This document shows positions 27,101-34,151 of a stretch of DNA of 36,818 nt, in pieces (position 1 is the first letter of the stretch; each line of letters starts with the position of its first letter). Source of the stretch: JBGTLA01 sp041744375 (GTDB lineage: Bacteria; Actinomycetota; Acidimicrobiia; Spongiisociales; ZC4RG35); NCBI GenBank assembly GCA_041744375.1, contig JBGTLA010000101.1:1-36818 (forward strand), in the 5' to 3' direction. The notes beneath the pieces are model-generated. The model was not told the origin of the DNA, ran no database searches, and saw only the letters and a program-made list of their open reading frames with translations. A program made the position numbers and the translations under genes.

Positions 27101-27508
27101 GCAGCCGAAGAGGAACACCGGGCCGACCTGTGGGCAACGGGGGTGTCACCTCGCCATCCCATCGAGTTCGTGCGGGACCAACTCAGCCGGCGTGGGTGCC
27201 TGTCCGTCGCAGAGGTGCTCGAACGGCAAGGGACGGTCGCCTCCGCCTCGGTCGGGGGGGTCGTCACCCACCGTCAACGTCCCGCCACAGCCCGCGGGGT
27301 CATCTTCTTCAACCTCGAGGACGAGACCGGCCAGCTCAACGTGATCGTGCTGCCCGATGTGTGGGACCGTTACCGGCCGGTGGCCCGGCGGGCTCCGGCG
27401 CTGGTCATCGAGGGTCGGGTCGAGCATCGCCACGGGGTCACCAATCTGATGGCGCGTCGGATGGACCCACTGGGGGTCTATACCGTCCGCTCACGCGATT
27501 TCCGTTGA
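24200..27508 (+). CDS. dnaE2: DnaE2, error-prone DNA polymerase III alpha homologue
   Basis: DnaE2 is the SOS-induced C-family polymerase that does the synthesis step of damage-induced mutagenesis, together with ImuA' and ImuB. Domains in order are: PHP (MYAELHCHTNFSFLDGAS, with AVTDHNG); polymerase palm with Asp432 and Asp434 in PDIDLDLE and the third acid Asp578 in KFDLLGLG; fingers; helix-hairpin-helix (about 870-930); and an OB domain (about 1010-1075, VGGVVTHRQRPATARGVIFF). Catalytic acids are all present, so it should be active. GTG 24200 has no ribosome site and lies six bases past the -10, suggesting a leaderless message. At 1102 residues it is slightly long for the family; the extra residues include an Arg-rich insert near 90-110 (RRRGRTRRMHG). 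Confidence 0.95.
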   Translation: MYAELHCHTNFSFLDGASHPEDLVERAVELGYRALAVTDHNGFYGVSRFWQAARAAGLGAVYGVEVGMADHDDGPDPLQTADGGPEHSPTAPPISRRRGRTRRMHGSKPTDLPATQHLVLLADSPAGYRSLGRFITRAQMRGVKDGPVYRWDDLAALAATERVWALSGCHAGAVPRAAARGDFPTAVAAAERIRDLFGTRFHLEVWHHGLPQDDERNDLVWEVADLLGLGVVATNQVHYARRHDADLAEVLAAIGGRRSLDEADAFRPATDLRHLRAPAEMATLFSRYPGVVERAGELGERLAFDLGLVAPRLPDFPMPGHFLDEMDYLRHLTWEGARSVYPGEGEGGIDPLARRRLEHELSIIARLGFPGYFLVVWDIVNFARSRQIYCQIRGSGADSAVCRCLGLTRVDPIRLQLPFERFLSEERGRAPDIDLDLEADRREEVIQYCYRRYGRERAAMVANVVTYRARSVLRDVGKAFGFSQAQVDGLSRYVDTRDPARLADEVPLPGGLTADLIYDVCHRLDGFPRHLGIHSGGMVIADRPLWQVVPLEWGRMEGRTVLQWDKDDSAAVGIVKFDLLGLGMLNALHLTVDLIDENHGVAVDLATIPQEPVIYDSLTDADTIGLFQVESRAQIATLPRMKPRTFYDLAVEVALIRPGPIQGQSVHPYLRRRSGEEPITYPHPSTEPILAKTLGVPIFQEQLMELARICAGFDGSQSDRLRQAMTHKRSEEAMARLRDEVYGGMEVNGITGAAADEIWEKLQGFSSFGFPESHSVSFAYIVYMSAWLRHHWPAEFLAGLLNAQPMGFYSPNSLVQDAQRHGVVVLPPDINHSLHDCTIEPWEADPGDIVAYLGRAWRRGRGPVEEPVRSAVAVRLGLRYVRHLGEAEIARIETARTTNGPFRSGEELAYRTGLGVPALEGLAAAGALGSVGLDRRQGMWAAGPLAEIRPGRLAVSPGTEPPALAAMAAEEEHRADLWATGVSPRHPIEFVRDQLSRRGCLSVAEVLERQGTVASASVGGVVTHRQRPATARGVIFFNLEDETGQLNVIVLPDVWDRYRPVARRAPALVIEGRVEHRHGVTNLMARRMDPLGVYTVRSRDFR

Positions 27509-27612
27509 GAACCGGGCAACGAGACCGTGACAGGTCTGTTACACGCCGGTTGTGCCTCGGTGACAAGCGTGTCCGACAATGGTGCTGACCGATCGATACG
27601 AAAGGAAACACC

Positions 27613-28419
27613 ATGGTCCATATGCGCATCATCGGCGGCGCCGTCATCCTGTCGCTCGTCGTGGCTGCGTGCGGGGGCGCCGACACCGGCGACACCACCA
27701 CCACTGATACCGTCCCGCTGACGACTGCTCCCACCACCACCGTGACGACGGTCCCTGCCACCTCGACCACTGCCACCCCGACCACTGCCACCCCGACCAC
27801 GGCTCCTACCACCTCGACGACCGTCGCCGACCGCGACGATGCCGTGGCGGGTGAGCCCTTCGACCTCGGCCCCCAGGCCGGTGACGAGTTGGGAGTAGTG
27901 GGTGTGGAGGCAGACGACGTCCTCAATGTCCGGGCCGGGCCGGGGGTAGCCAACGAGATCATTGAAATCCTCGATCCGACCGCCATCGGAATCGTGGCCA
28001 CCGGGCGAAACCGGCTCTTGACCGAGTCGATCTGGTACGAGATCGAAGTCGGGGGTGACACCGGTTGGGTCTCGAGCCGCTACGTCGCCTACGTCGGCTT
28101 GACCGACGACGTCACCGCCCAGATCATCGAGCAGATGGGCGAGAGGCCGACGGCCGAGACGATGCTCGACCTCGGTGCCCTGGTTGCCGAACACGTGGCG
28201 GGTGAGGAAGTAGATGTTCGCTTCAGCCTGACCGTGGCACCCACGGTGGGAGACCTGGGTGAGGTCACCTATGACGTCGTCGGGCTCCCGGACGACTCCG
28301 TCCTGGGGGTGCGCCTGCACATCTTCGGAGAGCCCGGTGACGACGGCTTCGGGCTGCGCACGGTGGAACAGACCATCCTGTGCCGGCGCGGCGTGACCAT
28401 CGACGGGTTGTGCATTTGA
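27613..28419 (+). CDS. Lipoprotein with Thr-rich linker and SH3-like domain
   Basis: This 268-residue exported lipoprotein has a signal peptide ending in the lipobox VAAC (Cys20). A low-complexity Thr/Pro/Ala linker (about 25-70) is partly encoded by a 15-bp tandem repeat. A bacterial SH3-type domain (about 92-160) has the typical DVLNVRAGPG and WYEIEVGGDTGWVSSRYV, and a C-terminal beta-rich domain follows. SH3b domains often bind peptidoglycan. ATG 27613 follows AAGGA by seven bases; an ATG three codons later is possible. It is the first gene after dnaE2, separated by 104 bases, and probably has its own promoter. Confidence 0.83.
   Translation: MVHMRIIGGAVILSLVVAACGGADTGDTTTTDTVPLTTAPTTTVTTVPATSTTATPTTATPTTAPTTSTTVADRDDAVAGEPFDLGPQAGDELGVVGVEADDVLNVRAGPGVANEIIEILDPTAIGIVATGRNRLLTESIWYEIEVGGDTGWVSSRYVAYVGLTDDVTAQIIEQMGERPTAETMLDLGALVAEHVAGEEVDVRFSLTVAPTVGDLGEVTYDVVGLPDDSVLGVRLHIFGEPGDDGFGLRTVEQTILCRRGVTIDGLCI
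27764..27800 (+). repeat. 15-bp tandem repeat in the Thr-rich linker
   Basis: The 15-mer CGACCACTGCCACCC occurs at 27764-27778 and 27779-27793, with a partial third copy to about 27800. It keeps the reading frame and encodes repeats of TTATP. Copy-number change by slippage would only lengthen or shorten the linker of the lipoprotein. Confidence 0.8.
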
Positions 28420-28429
28420 TGGAGGGAGG

Positions 28430-28447
28430 CGACGATCGGTCTCGTCG
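28430..28447. terminator. Hairpin between convergent genes
   Basis: CGACGA (28430-28435) and TCGTCG (28442-28447) are complementary arms around a 6-base loop, in the 34-base gap between two converging genes. There is no T-run on either strand. The position suggests a weak bidirectional terminator. Confidence 0.3.
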
Positions 28448-28453
28448 GGCGGC

Positions 28454-29023
28454 TCAGGGGGCGCAGGCGAAGACGTCCCACCCGCCCTCGTTGTAGATGG
28501 CCTCGGCGGCCGCAGCCACACTGGCCTCGGGGTCGGTGGGCTCGGCCGCCGAAAAGCCGGCGGCTTCGGCCCGCTGCGGCCAGAACTCGGGGAGATGCTG
28601 GAAGAGGCCGGTAGCTCCGGTGTGGGGATCCGAGGCGGTCGGGTTGAAGCGCGACTCGCACCACACCACGCGGACGGCGCGATTGATGTCTTCGGGGCGG
28701 AAGTACATCGAAACCAATGCCCTCACCTGCATCTCGGACAACCAACCGTGGGTGGGAATGGTGTCGACCGGAACAGGGTCGGCGCTGGGCCCGGAGTTGG
28801 ACTCGGACGAGGCGCTCTCGACCGCCACCGACACCACCGCCACCTGAGCTTCAGACGAGTTGAAGCCCAGACCTGCCAAGGCGCCGGACTGGCGACCCAG
28901 GTCGGCGTTGGAGGCGAGGGGCGCCTCGCGTCCTCCTATCTGGAAAGCAGCGAACCCCGCCACGGCGAGCAGGGTCACCGCCGCCCACATGGCGACGAAG
29001 ATGAGAGGATGTGCACGTCTCAA
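28454..29023 (-). CDS. Lytic-transglycosylase-like (SLT) protein
   Basis: This 189-residue exported protein has an N-terminal membrane helix or signal (about 6-28), a low-complexity Ser/Glu linker, and a C-terminal lysozyme-like domain (about 95-189). VVWCESRFNPTASDPHTGATGLFQHLPEFWP matches the SLT motif, with Glu123 as the catalytic acid. Cys122 and Cys187 could form a disulfide. It probably cleaves peptidoglycan, as in small actinobacterial transglycosylases. The start is TTG 29023, the only in-frame start before the basic MRRAH; a GGAG lies ten bases upstream. The next gene upstream on the strand ends at 29147, so the promoter is in the 123-base gap. Confidence 0.82.
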   Translation of the reverse strand: MRRAHPLIFVAMWAAVTLLAVAGFAAFQIGGREAPLASNADLGRQSGALAGLGFNSSEAQVAVVSVAVESASSESNSGPSADPVPVDTIPTHGWLSEMQVRALVSMYFRPEDINRAVRVVWCESRFNPTASDPHTGATGLFQHLPEFWPQRAEAAGFSAAEPTDPEASVAAAAEAIYNEGGWDVFACAP

Positions 29024-29146
29024 TGGGTATTGACTCCGCCCCGAGCGACCACGAGAGAGTCGCCAAGGATGACCCCAGGGTACCTGTGGAAAACCCGGTC
29101 GGGCAACTCGTTTCCACCCAATGTCTTCCAGGAGGTGGGTGGCGTC

Positions 29147-30283
29147 TCACCCCTCGAGGAGGCGACCGACCTCGGTGTGGGTGGCCTGCCAGGCCGGAGA
29201 CCTCTCGTCGAGGAACTCGAAATGACCTAGGCCGGCGATTTCCTGGTGGACGACCCGGACGCCCGATCCGGCCAGGTCCGCCGCGTACGCCGCTGATTGG
29301 GAAGCGGGCACGACTTCGTCGGCGGAGCCGTGCACCAAGACGACCGGCGTTCCCTCCGGCACGGCGGCGGTGACCGAAGCGCCTCCCCGGGCCAGAAAAT
29401 CGCCCACTGCTCCCTCACCCAGTTGCGAGGCGCCGGGGGCGGTGAGATCGTAGATTCCCGCCACGCCCACCACCCCATCGAGCGGGGCGGTGCCGGCGTC
29501 GATGGCCGCCGACACCGCCAGGTGGGCGCCGGCCGAGTGGCCGGCGATGACGAGGCGTTTCTCCGAGAAGAGCGAGGACGCCACCGAGGTGGACGCCACC
29601 ACGTCGGTGACGGTGGCGATACCCCCACCCCCCGAACCGAGCCGCCGGTACTCGATGGTGGCGGTGGATACGCCGGCCTCGGCCAGGTCGACCGCCCACC
29701 CCTCGATACTGTCCCGTCCCCAGGCATCGCGCCAGAACCCCCCGTGGACCAAGATGGCCGCTCCCGGTCCGGTGGCGTGGCGCACATCGATGACCTGGTC
29801 GGGATGGGGGCCGTAGCGGGTCGTGATCACCGGCCATCGCTGCCGGCGAACGAGAGCTGCCAACGCCGAGCGGTAGCCGGACATGCCCCGACCGAAGATC
29901 GATGCCGTCGCCACCGGAGCCACCCACGAGCGGCGCCGCCATCGGTCTCGGGCGCGGACATTGGAGAGGTGCACTTCGACGACGGGGACCGAGGAGGATT
30001 CGATGGCGTCGCGGAGGGCGGCCGAGGTGTGGGTGAGCGCTCCCGGATTGATGACGACTCCGTCGGTGTCGTCGGCCCCGTGGATGGCTTCGACGAGTGC
30101 GCCTTCGTGGCTCGATTGCAGACAGCGGACCTCGATGTTCATCTCGTCGCCCCAAGCCTTCACCTTCTCCTCGAGCTCGGGAAGGGTCGTCGACCCGTAC
30201 ACCGCCGGGTCGCGGCGGCCCAAGCGGTCCAGGTTGGGCCCGTTGAGACACAGGACCACGAAACGTGAGTCGGACGGTGGCAC
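29147..30283 (-). CDS. aroQ: Fusion of type II 3-dehydroquinate dehydratase and alpha/beta hydrolase
   Basis: One 378-residue frame encodes two enzymes. Residues 8-147 are a complete AroQ (type II dehydroquinase, third step of the shikimate pathway): LCLNGPNLDRLGRRDPAVYG with Tyr29, VVINPGALTHTS with Asn79, and EVHLSNVRARDRWRRRS with His105. It is close to the mycobacterial enzyme. Residues 150-378 are an alpha/beta hydrolase with oxyanion motif HGGFWR (180-185), nucleophile Ser250 in GHSAGAH, Asp322 in HGSADEVV and His354 in GLGHFEF. The HGG-W motif recalls kynurenine-formamidase-like and carboxylesterase-like hydrolases. GTG 30283 begins conservation; the ribosome site is weak. The linker is only a few residues, and no stop or shift is present between domains. 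The hydrolase substrate is unknown. Confidence 0.9.
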   Translation of the reverse strand: MPPSDSRFVVLCLNGPNLDRLGRRDPAVYGSTTLPELEEKVKAWGDEMNIEVRCLQSSHEGALVEAIHGADDTDGVVINPGALTHTSAALRDAIESSSVPVVEVHLSNVRARDRWRRRSWVAPVATASIFGRGMSGYRSALAALVRRQRWPVITTRYGPHPDQVIDVRHATGPGAAILVHGGFWRDAWGRDSIEGWAVDLAEAGVSTATIEYRRLGSGGGGIATVTDVVASTSVASSLFSEKRLVIAGHSAGAHLAVSAAIDAGTAPLDGVVGVAGIYDLTAPGASQLGEGAVGDFLARGGASVTAAVPEGTPVVLVHGSADEVVPASQSAAYAADLAGSGVRVVHQEIAGLGHFEFLDERSPAWQATHTEVGRLLEG

Positions 30284-30409
30284 GCCCTGATCGTAGGTGC
30301 TCGCTCGTCCCCCCAGCGCACACCCGGCTTTGCGCACCGGCTTAGGTAGCATCTCGTCTCGGGTGCTCTGGGAACCCGGCTGCACCGTCACAGCGTCATC
30401 TAGGGGAAC

Positions 30410-31192
30410 ATGTCAGAGCGTTTTGAGATGGCTACGCGCTTCTCGGCCAGGATCGGGGTGGCGTTGGTACTGGTCGCAACGGTGACGGCTTGCTCCGAGG
30501 ACGCCCTCGGGGACCTGGGGGGACGGTCCGGTGGGTGGATCGGCGACGTGGCCACCACCGTCACTACCACCACGACCACCGTGCCCGTCACCATCCGCAA
30601 CGCGGCGGAGGCGGAGTGGGTCAATGACGAGCTGAACTCGGATCCGAACGGTGAGCCAGACATGGTCCTGTCGACGGTGTTCGCCCGCTCGGAGGGAACC
30701 AGCAGCTTCCTGCAGGCGAGTCGCGCCGAGATAGCCGCCCTGCTGCCCGAGATTGCCTTCCCGGAGGTGATCCCGGCCGAAGCGGCTTACATCACCTCGC
30801 AGTTGATCATCGAAAGCCAGGCGCTTCGGCTGTCCACCGACCCGACGGTGGCGTTCGGCCTCTGGTCGGTGGAACCGTATTCGCGCTCTCGCAGCCTGGG
30901 ACAGGTGGCCGTGATCAACGTGTCCACCGACCCGGGGGGAGCTGCCGGCGCCACCGATCCCGATGTCGAGCCGAACTGCGACCGTTATCTGGCCACGCCC
31001 GAGGTGACCTGTGCCATCGAGTGGTTGGGAGAGCTGGTGGTGTGGCGGCTCGAGTCGGCCGAGGGCGTCACCCACGTCTGGTACGACGAGCAGTTTCGCT
31101 ACGAGCTGTCGGCCCGAGCGGACGTGCCTGAGGAGTTCACCCACGCCATGGTGGCGGGGCTCGTTCCGCTCCGCGACCTCATAGGGTCGTGA
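30410..31192 (+). CDS. Hypothetical lipoprotein
   Basis: The 260-residue product has a signal peptide with lipobox VTAC (Cys28), then a short Thr-rich linker (VATTVTTTTTTVPV) like that of the lipoprotein at 27613. A soluble extracellular domain follows that I do not recognise. That domain contains two Cys (in PNCDRY and VTCAIEW) that could pair, and ends with helices. ATG 30410 follows AGGGG by three to four bases. It is divergent from the AroQ fusion, with a 126-base gap between starts. No enzyme motif is visible. Confidence 0.75.
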   Translation: MSERFEMATRFSARIGVALVLVATVTACSEDALGDLGGRSGGWIGDVATTVTTTTTTVPVTIRNAAEAEWVNDELNSDPNGEPDMVLSTVFARSEGTSSFLQASRAEIAALLPEIAFPEVIPAEAAYITSQLIIESQALRLSTDPTVAFGLWSVEPYSRSRSLGQVAVINVSTDPGGAAGATDPDVEPNCDRYLATPEVTCAIEWLGELVVWRLESAEGVTHVWYDEQFRYELSARADVPEEFTHAMVAGLVPLRDLIGS

Positions 31193-31240
31193 TGGCTCGC
31201 CGCGGCGCCCAGCTACGTTCCGCCACCCGATAGGCTGATT

Positions 31241-31255
31241 ACCTCCCGAGGAGGT
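31241..31255 (+). other. Hairpin enclosing the ribosome site of the ABC exporter
   Basis: ACCTCC (31241-31246) and GGAGGT (31250-31255) are perfect complements around the loop CGA. The right arm is a full anti-16S match and touches the ATG at 31256 with no spacer. The stem would hide the ribosome site until opened. Confidence 0.6.
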
Positions 31256-33172
31256 ATGCCCGTTTTCCACGGCGGCGGCTGGTACACGTACCTGCGCTAC
31301 GACGAATCCCAGGACCGCCCGCAGATCGATCGGGCGCTCCTGCGCCGCGTCTGGGGCTACGCCCGCCCTTACCGCCTCCCCCTGGTGGGCGTCCTCGTCA
31401 CGGTGTTTGTCGTCAGCGCCTTGGGTGTTGTGCCGGCCATCCTCATCCGTTTCCTCATCGATGTGGCCATACCCAACCGGGATGTCGGGCTACTGACGTG
31501 GTTGGGTGTCGGCATGGTGGCGGTGCCGTTGACGTCGGCATTGGTGGGAGTGGCCCAACGGTGGTGGTCGGCGCGAGTGGGGGAGGGCATCATCTTCGAT
31601 CTGCGGCGGGAGCTGTTCGAACACCTGCAGAGGATGTCGCTCCGTTTCTTCACCGCCACCAAGACCGGCGAATTGATGAACCGACTGAACAGTGACGTCG
31701 TGGGAGCCCAGCAGGCGATCACCGGCACCTTCATCACCATCCTCTCGAATCTGGTGGCGGTGGCCGCCGCCCTGGCGGTGATGGTGGGCGCAGATTGGCG
31801 ACTCACCCTGTTGGCGCTCGCCGCCTTGCCACTGTTCATCATCCCGGCCCGGCGCGTGGCGCGGTTGCTGCGGGGCATAACCGAGGAGCAGATGGAGCGG
31901 AACGCGGCGATGTCGGGGATTCTCCAGGAAGCGTTCAACGTCAGCGGGGCGCTGCTGGTCAGGTTGTTCGGTCGAGGTGGGTACGAGTCGAGCCGTTTCC
32001 AGGAGGAAGCGGGAGCGGTTCGCGATCTCGGGGTGCGTCAGGCGATGGTGGGGCGGTGGTTCTTCGCGTCATTGGGACTGGTCAGTGCGGTGGGAAGTGC
32101 CGGGATCTTCTGGCTCGGCGGTTGGATGGTCATCGAGGGGACGCTGGAACTCGGAGTCGTAGTCATGTTCTCGACATTGCTGGCCCAGCTGTACGGGCCG
32201 CTGTCGGGTTTGTCCAACAGCCGAGTGGAGTTCGCCACCTCTCTCGTTTCGTTTGAGCGAGTGTTCGAAGTCCTCGACCTGGCGGTCGACATTCCCGAAC
32301 CGGACGATCCCATCGAACTCGCCAGTGTCGAAGGTGAGGTGAAGTTCGAGCGCGTCTCTTTCCGATACGGATCGGAGCAGCGCGAAGGGCTGGCGGCGGT
32401 GAAACGCTGGCGCGACCCGGTGGCGCCCGACCAGCCACCGGTCCTCACCACCCGACCGTGGGCGATCTCCGACGTGAGTTTCGTGGCCGCCCCCGGAAAG
32501 CTGGTGGCCCTGGTCGGCCCCTCCGGAGCGGGAAAGACCACGATCTCGTATCTGATCCCTCGCCTCTACGACGTGACAGAAGGCTCCATTTCCATCGACG
32601 GCCACGATGTGCGGCGTCTCTCCTTGGCCACCCTGGCCTCTGCCATCGGGGTTGTCACCCAAGAGACGTACCTCTTCCACGACACCATCGCCGCCAACCT
32701 CCGCTATGCCCGTCCCTCCGCCACCCTCGAGGAGATGGAAGAGGCCTGCCGGGCCGCCAACGTCCACGACTTCATCAACGGCCTGCCCGAGCGATACGAA
32801 ACGGTGGTCGGGGAACGCGGCTACCGGTTGTCGGGCGGGGAGAAACAGCGACTGGCCATTGCCCGGGTGATCCTGAAGGATCCGGCCATCCTCATCCTCG
32901 ACGAGGCCACCTCCCACCTCGACTCGCGCTCGGAGGCACTGATCCAAGAGGCGCTCGAGCGGCTCATGCAAGAGCGTACGGCACTGGTGATTGCCCACCG
33001 ATTGTCGACGGTCCGCTCTGCCGACCTGATCCTCGTGCTCGACGAAGGTCGACTGGTCGAGGCCGGCAGCCATGAGGAACTGTTCGAGGGGGCCGGGCTG
33101 TATGCCACCTTGTATGCCACCCAGTTCCGCCAGTCGACGGCCGGAGCCGGCGGCGTCAAGCCCCTCGGGTGA
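31256..33172 (+). CDS. ABC exporter, fused membrane and ATPase domains
   Basis: This half-transporter of the type IV (MsbA/multidrug) exporter fold should act as a dimer to move lipids, drugs or peptides outward. Of 638 residues, about 35-320 form the six-helix membrane domain, with coupling-helix region TKTGELMNRLNSDV. The ATPase domain has GPSGAGKTT (Lys427), Q-loop TQETYLF, signature LSGGEKQR, Walker B ILILDEATSHLD and switch IAHRLST. Between the A-loop FRYG and the strand AISDVSF lies an unusual insert of about 25 residues (REGLAAVKRWRDP, Pro-rich). The start ATG 31256 is odd because GGAGGT abuts it; a downstream start lacks support. The C-terminus overlaps the convergent gene by 17 bases. 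Confidence 0.92.
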   Translation: MPVFHGGGWYTYLRYDESQDRPQIDRALLRRVWGYARPYRLPLVGVLVTVFVVSALGVVPAILIRFLIDVAIPNRDVGLLTWLGVGMVAVPLTSALVGVAQRWWSARVGEGIIFDLRRELFEHLQRMSLRFFTATKTGELMNRLNSDVVGAQQAITGTFITILSNLVAVAAALAVMVGADWRLTLLALAALPLFIIPARRVARLLRGITEEQMERNAAMSGILQEAFNVSGALLVRLFGRGGYESSRFQEEAGAVRDLGVRQAMVGRWFFASLGLVSAVGSAGIFWLGGWMVIEGTLELGVVVMFSTLLAQLYGPLSGLSNSRVEFATSLVSFERVFEVLDLAVDIPEPDDPIELASVEGEVKFERVSFRYGSEQREGLAAVKRWRDPVAPDQPPVLTTRPWAISDVSFVAAPGKLVALVGPSGAGKTTISYLIPRLYDVTEGSISIDGHDVRRLSLATLASAIGVVTQETYLFHDTIAANLRYARPSATLEEMEEACRAANVHDFINGLPERYETVVGERGYRLSGGEKQRLAIARVILKDPAILILDEATSHLDSRSEALIQEALERLMQERTALVIAHRLSTVRSADLILVLDEGRLVEAGSHEELFEGAGLYATLYATQFRQSTAGAGGVKPLG

Positions 33173-33566
33173 GGTTGTCGACCATGAGCTCGTTGGGGCT
33201 GGCCAGGAGAAGGATGGATCCGTCGGTCGCCAGCCACAGGTCGGGTCCCGCCCGGAGCCAAGACTCGGTAGGCAAGACCGACAAGGCACCGCGCCTTCCC
33301 CGAGTAGGTCGGTAGGCGAGTACCTGATCGGCCGGGGCGCCGATGGCGGGCATGGGCCCGATCAGATCGAATGTGCCGAAGAGGGCCGCCATGGCCTCGG
33401 CCGGGTCGATGGGGCCCCGCGTCCCGAACCACTCCACCAACCCGCAGTCGGGGCAGGCGATGACTCCCGTGTGGCCCCAGGTACGGAGGCGATGGTCACA
33501 GCCGTTCGGGGGGATTGATGCCATGTCGTCTCGCATGGCGCCGAAGCTATCGGAGGGGTGAGACAT
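33156..33566 (-). CDS. Hypothetical protein with zinc-ribbon-like Cys/His cluster
   Basis: I do not recognise the family. ATG 33566 follows GGGAGAAA and gives 136 residues. C23-x-H25, H32 and C38-x2-C41 (in IACPDCGLVEWFG) could bind zinc near the N-terminus. The rest is a mixed alpha-beta domain with no membrane segment; SILLLASPNELMVDNLTRGA is the C-terminus. Its last 17 bases overlap the convergent ABC exporter gene, and it lies just downstream of the Usp gene at 33599, so the two may be one transcript. Confidence 0.65.
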   Translation of the reverse strand: MSHPSDSFGAMRDDMASIPPNGCDHRLRTWGHTGVIACPDCGLVEWFGTRGPIDPAEAMAALFGTFDLIGPMPAIGAPADQVLAYRPTRGRRGALSVLPTESWLRAGPDLWLATDGSILLLASPNELMVDNLTRGA

Positions 33567-33598
33567 TTTCTCCCGAGCGGAACGGCGTACGAGTTGTG

Positions 33599-34102
33599 TC
33601 AGATCTCCAGACGCGGCATCTCGAAGGTGTCCTCGAGCCGGGGGCCCGGGACGAGCATGATCGGACGCTGCGATTGTTCCATGACCCGGGCGGACACGCT
33701 TCTCCACGCTTCTTCGGTGAACAACCGGCGAGTGGCGCCCATCACCAGCATGTCCGCTTCGGTGTCCTCGGCGGTTTGGATGATCGCCTCGGCCGGATCG
33801 TCGCCCTCGACGTAGCGCAAGACCACGTCGAGCCCTTCTGCGGTCAGGGCTGCCACGATCGGTTCCACCACCCGGCGCCCGCGCTCTTCGAGGTAGGAAG
33901 CGGCCTTCGCCTCGGGATCGCCCCGGGTGTCGTCGGCCAGCAGCGAGCGACGTTCCTCGACGTCGAGCGCGTCGAGGAACGTGCGGGGGACCTGGATGAC
34001 CGTCATGACGGTGAAGATCCCATCTTCGGCCCCCAGGCGCTTGCACAGGTCGGCGACGGGGTTGGGGGCGAGCACACCGGTGGTGGCGATGAGAATCCTC
34101 AC
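33599..34102 (-). CDS. Universal stress protein-like protein
   Basis: This 167-residue UspA-fold protein opens MRILIATTGVLAPNPVADLCKR, with DMLVMGATRRLFTEEAWRSVSARVMEQSQRPIMLVPG at the end. The ATP-binding loop G-x2-G-x9-G[ST] is not clear (GATRRLFTEEAWRSVS lacks the second Gly), so it may be a non-ATP-binding Usp, unlike the one at 18456. The start is GTG 34102, 49 bp from the divergent flavin reductase gene. It lies 32 bases upstream of the zinc-ribbon-like gene. Confidence 0.82.
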   Translation of the reverse strand: MRILIATTGVLAPNPVADLCKRLGAEDGIFTVMTVIQVPRTFLDALDVEERRSLLADDTRGDPEAKAASYLEERGRRVVEPIVAALTAEGLDVVLRYVEGDDPAEAIIQTAEDTEADMLVMGATRRLFTEEAWRSVSARVMEQSQRPIMLVPGPRLEDTFEMPRLEI

Positions 34103-34151
34103 AACTCGTGAGGTTAGGGTTTGCGTCGGTCAAGCGACGAGGAGAATGGCG

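Noticed and set aside
27522..27560. Partial dyads (GTGACA...TGTTACAC) after dnaE2 suggesting a CRP-like site
   Set aside because: The half-sites have several mismatches and the spacing does not match CRP/FNR sites, so chance is adequate.
29085..29093. TGTGGAAAA, the complement of a DnaA-box-like TTTTCCACA
   Set aside because: It is a single site with a mismatch to TTATCCACA, with no cluster, no AT-rich unwinding region and no dnaA or dnaN nearby.
29024..29146. Possible cyclic-di-AMP riboswitch upstream of the transglycosylase
   Set aside because: Such switches often precede actinobacterial wall hydrolases, but the 123-base region lacks the conserved core motifs and is shorter than the usual element.
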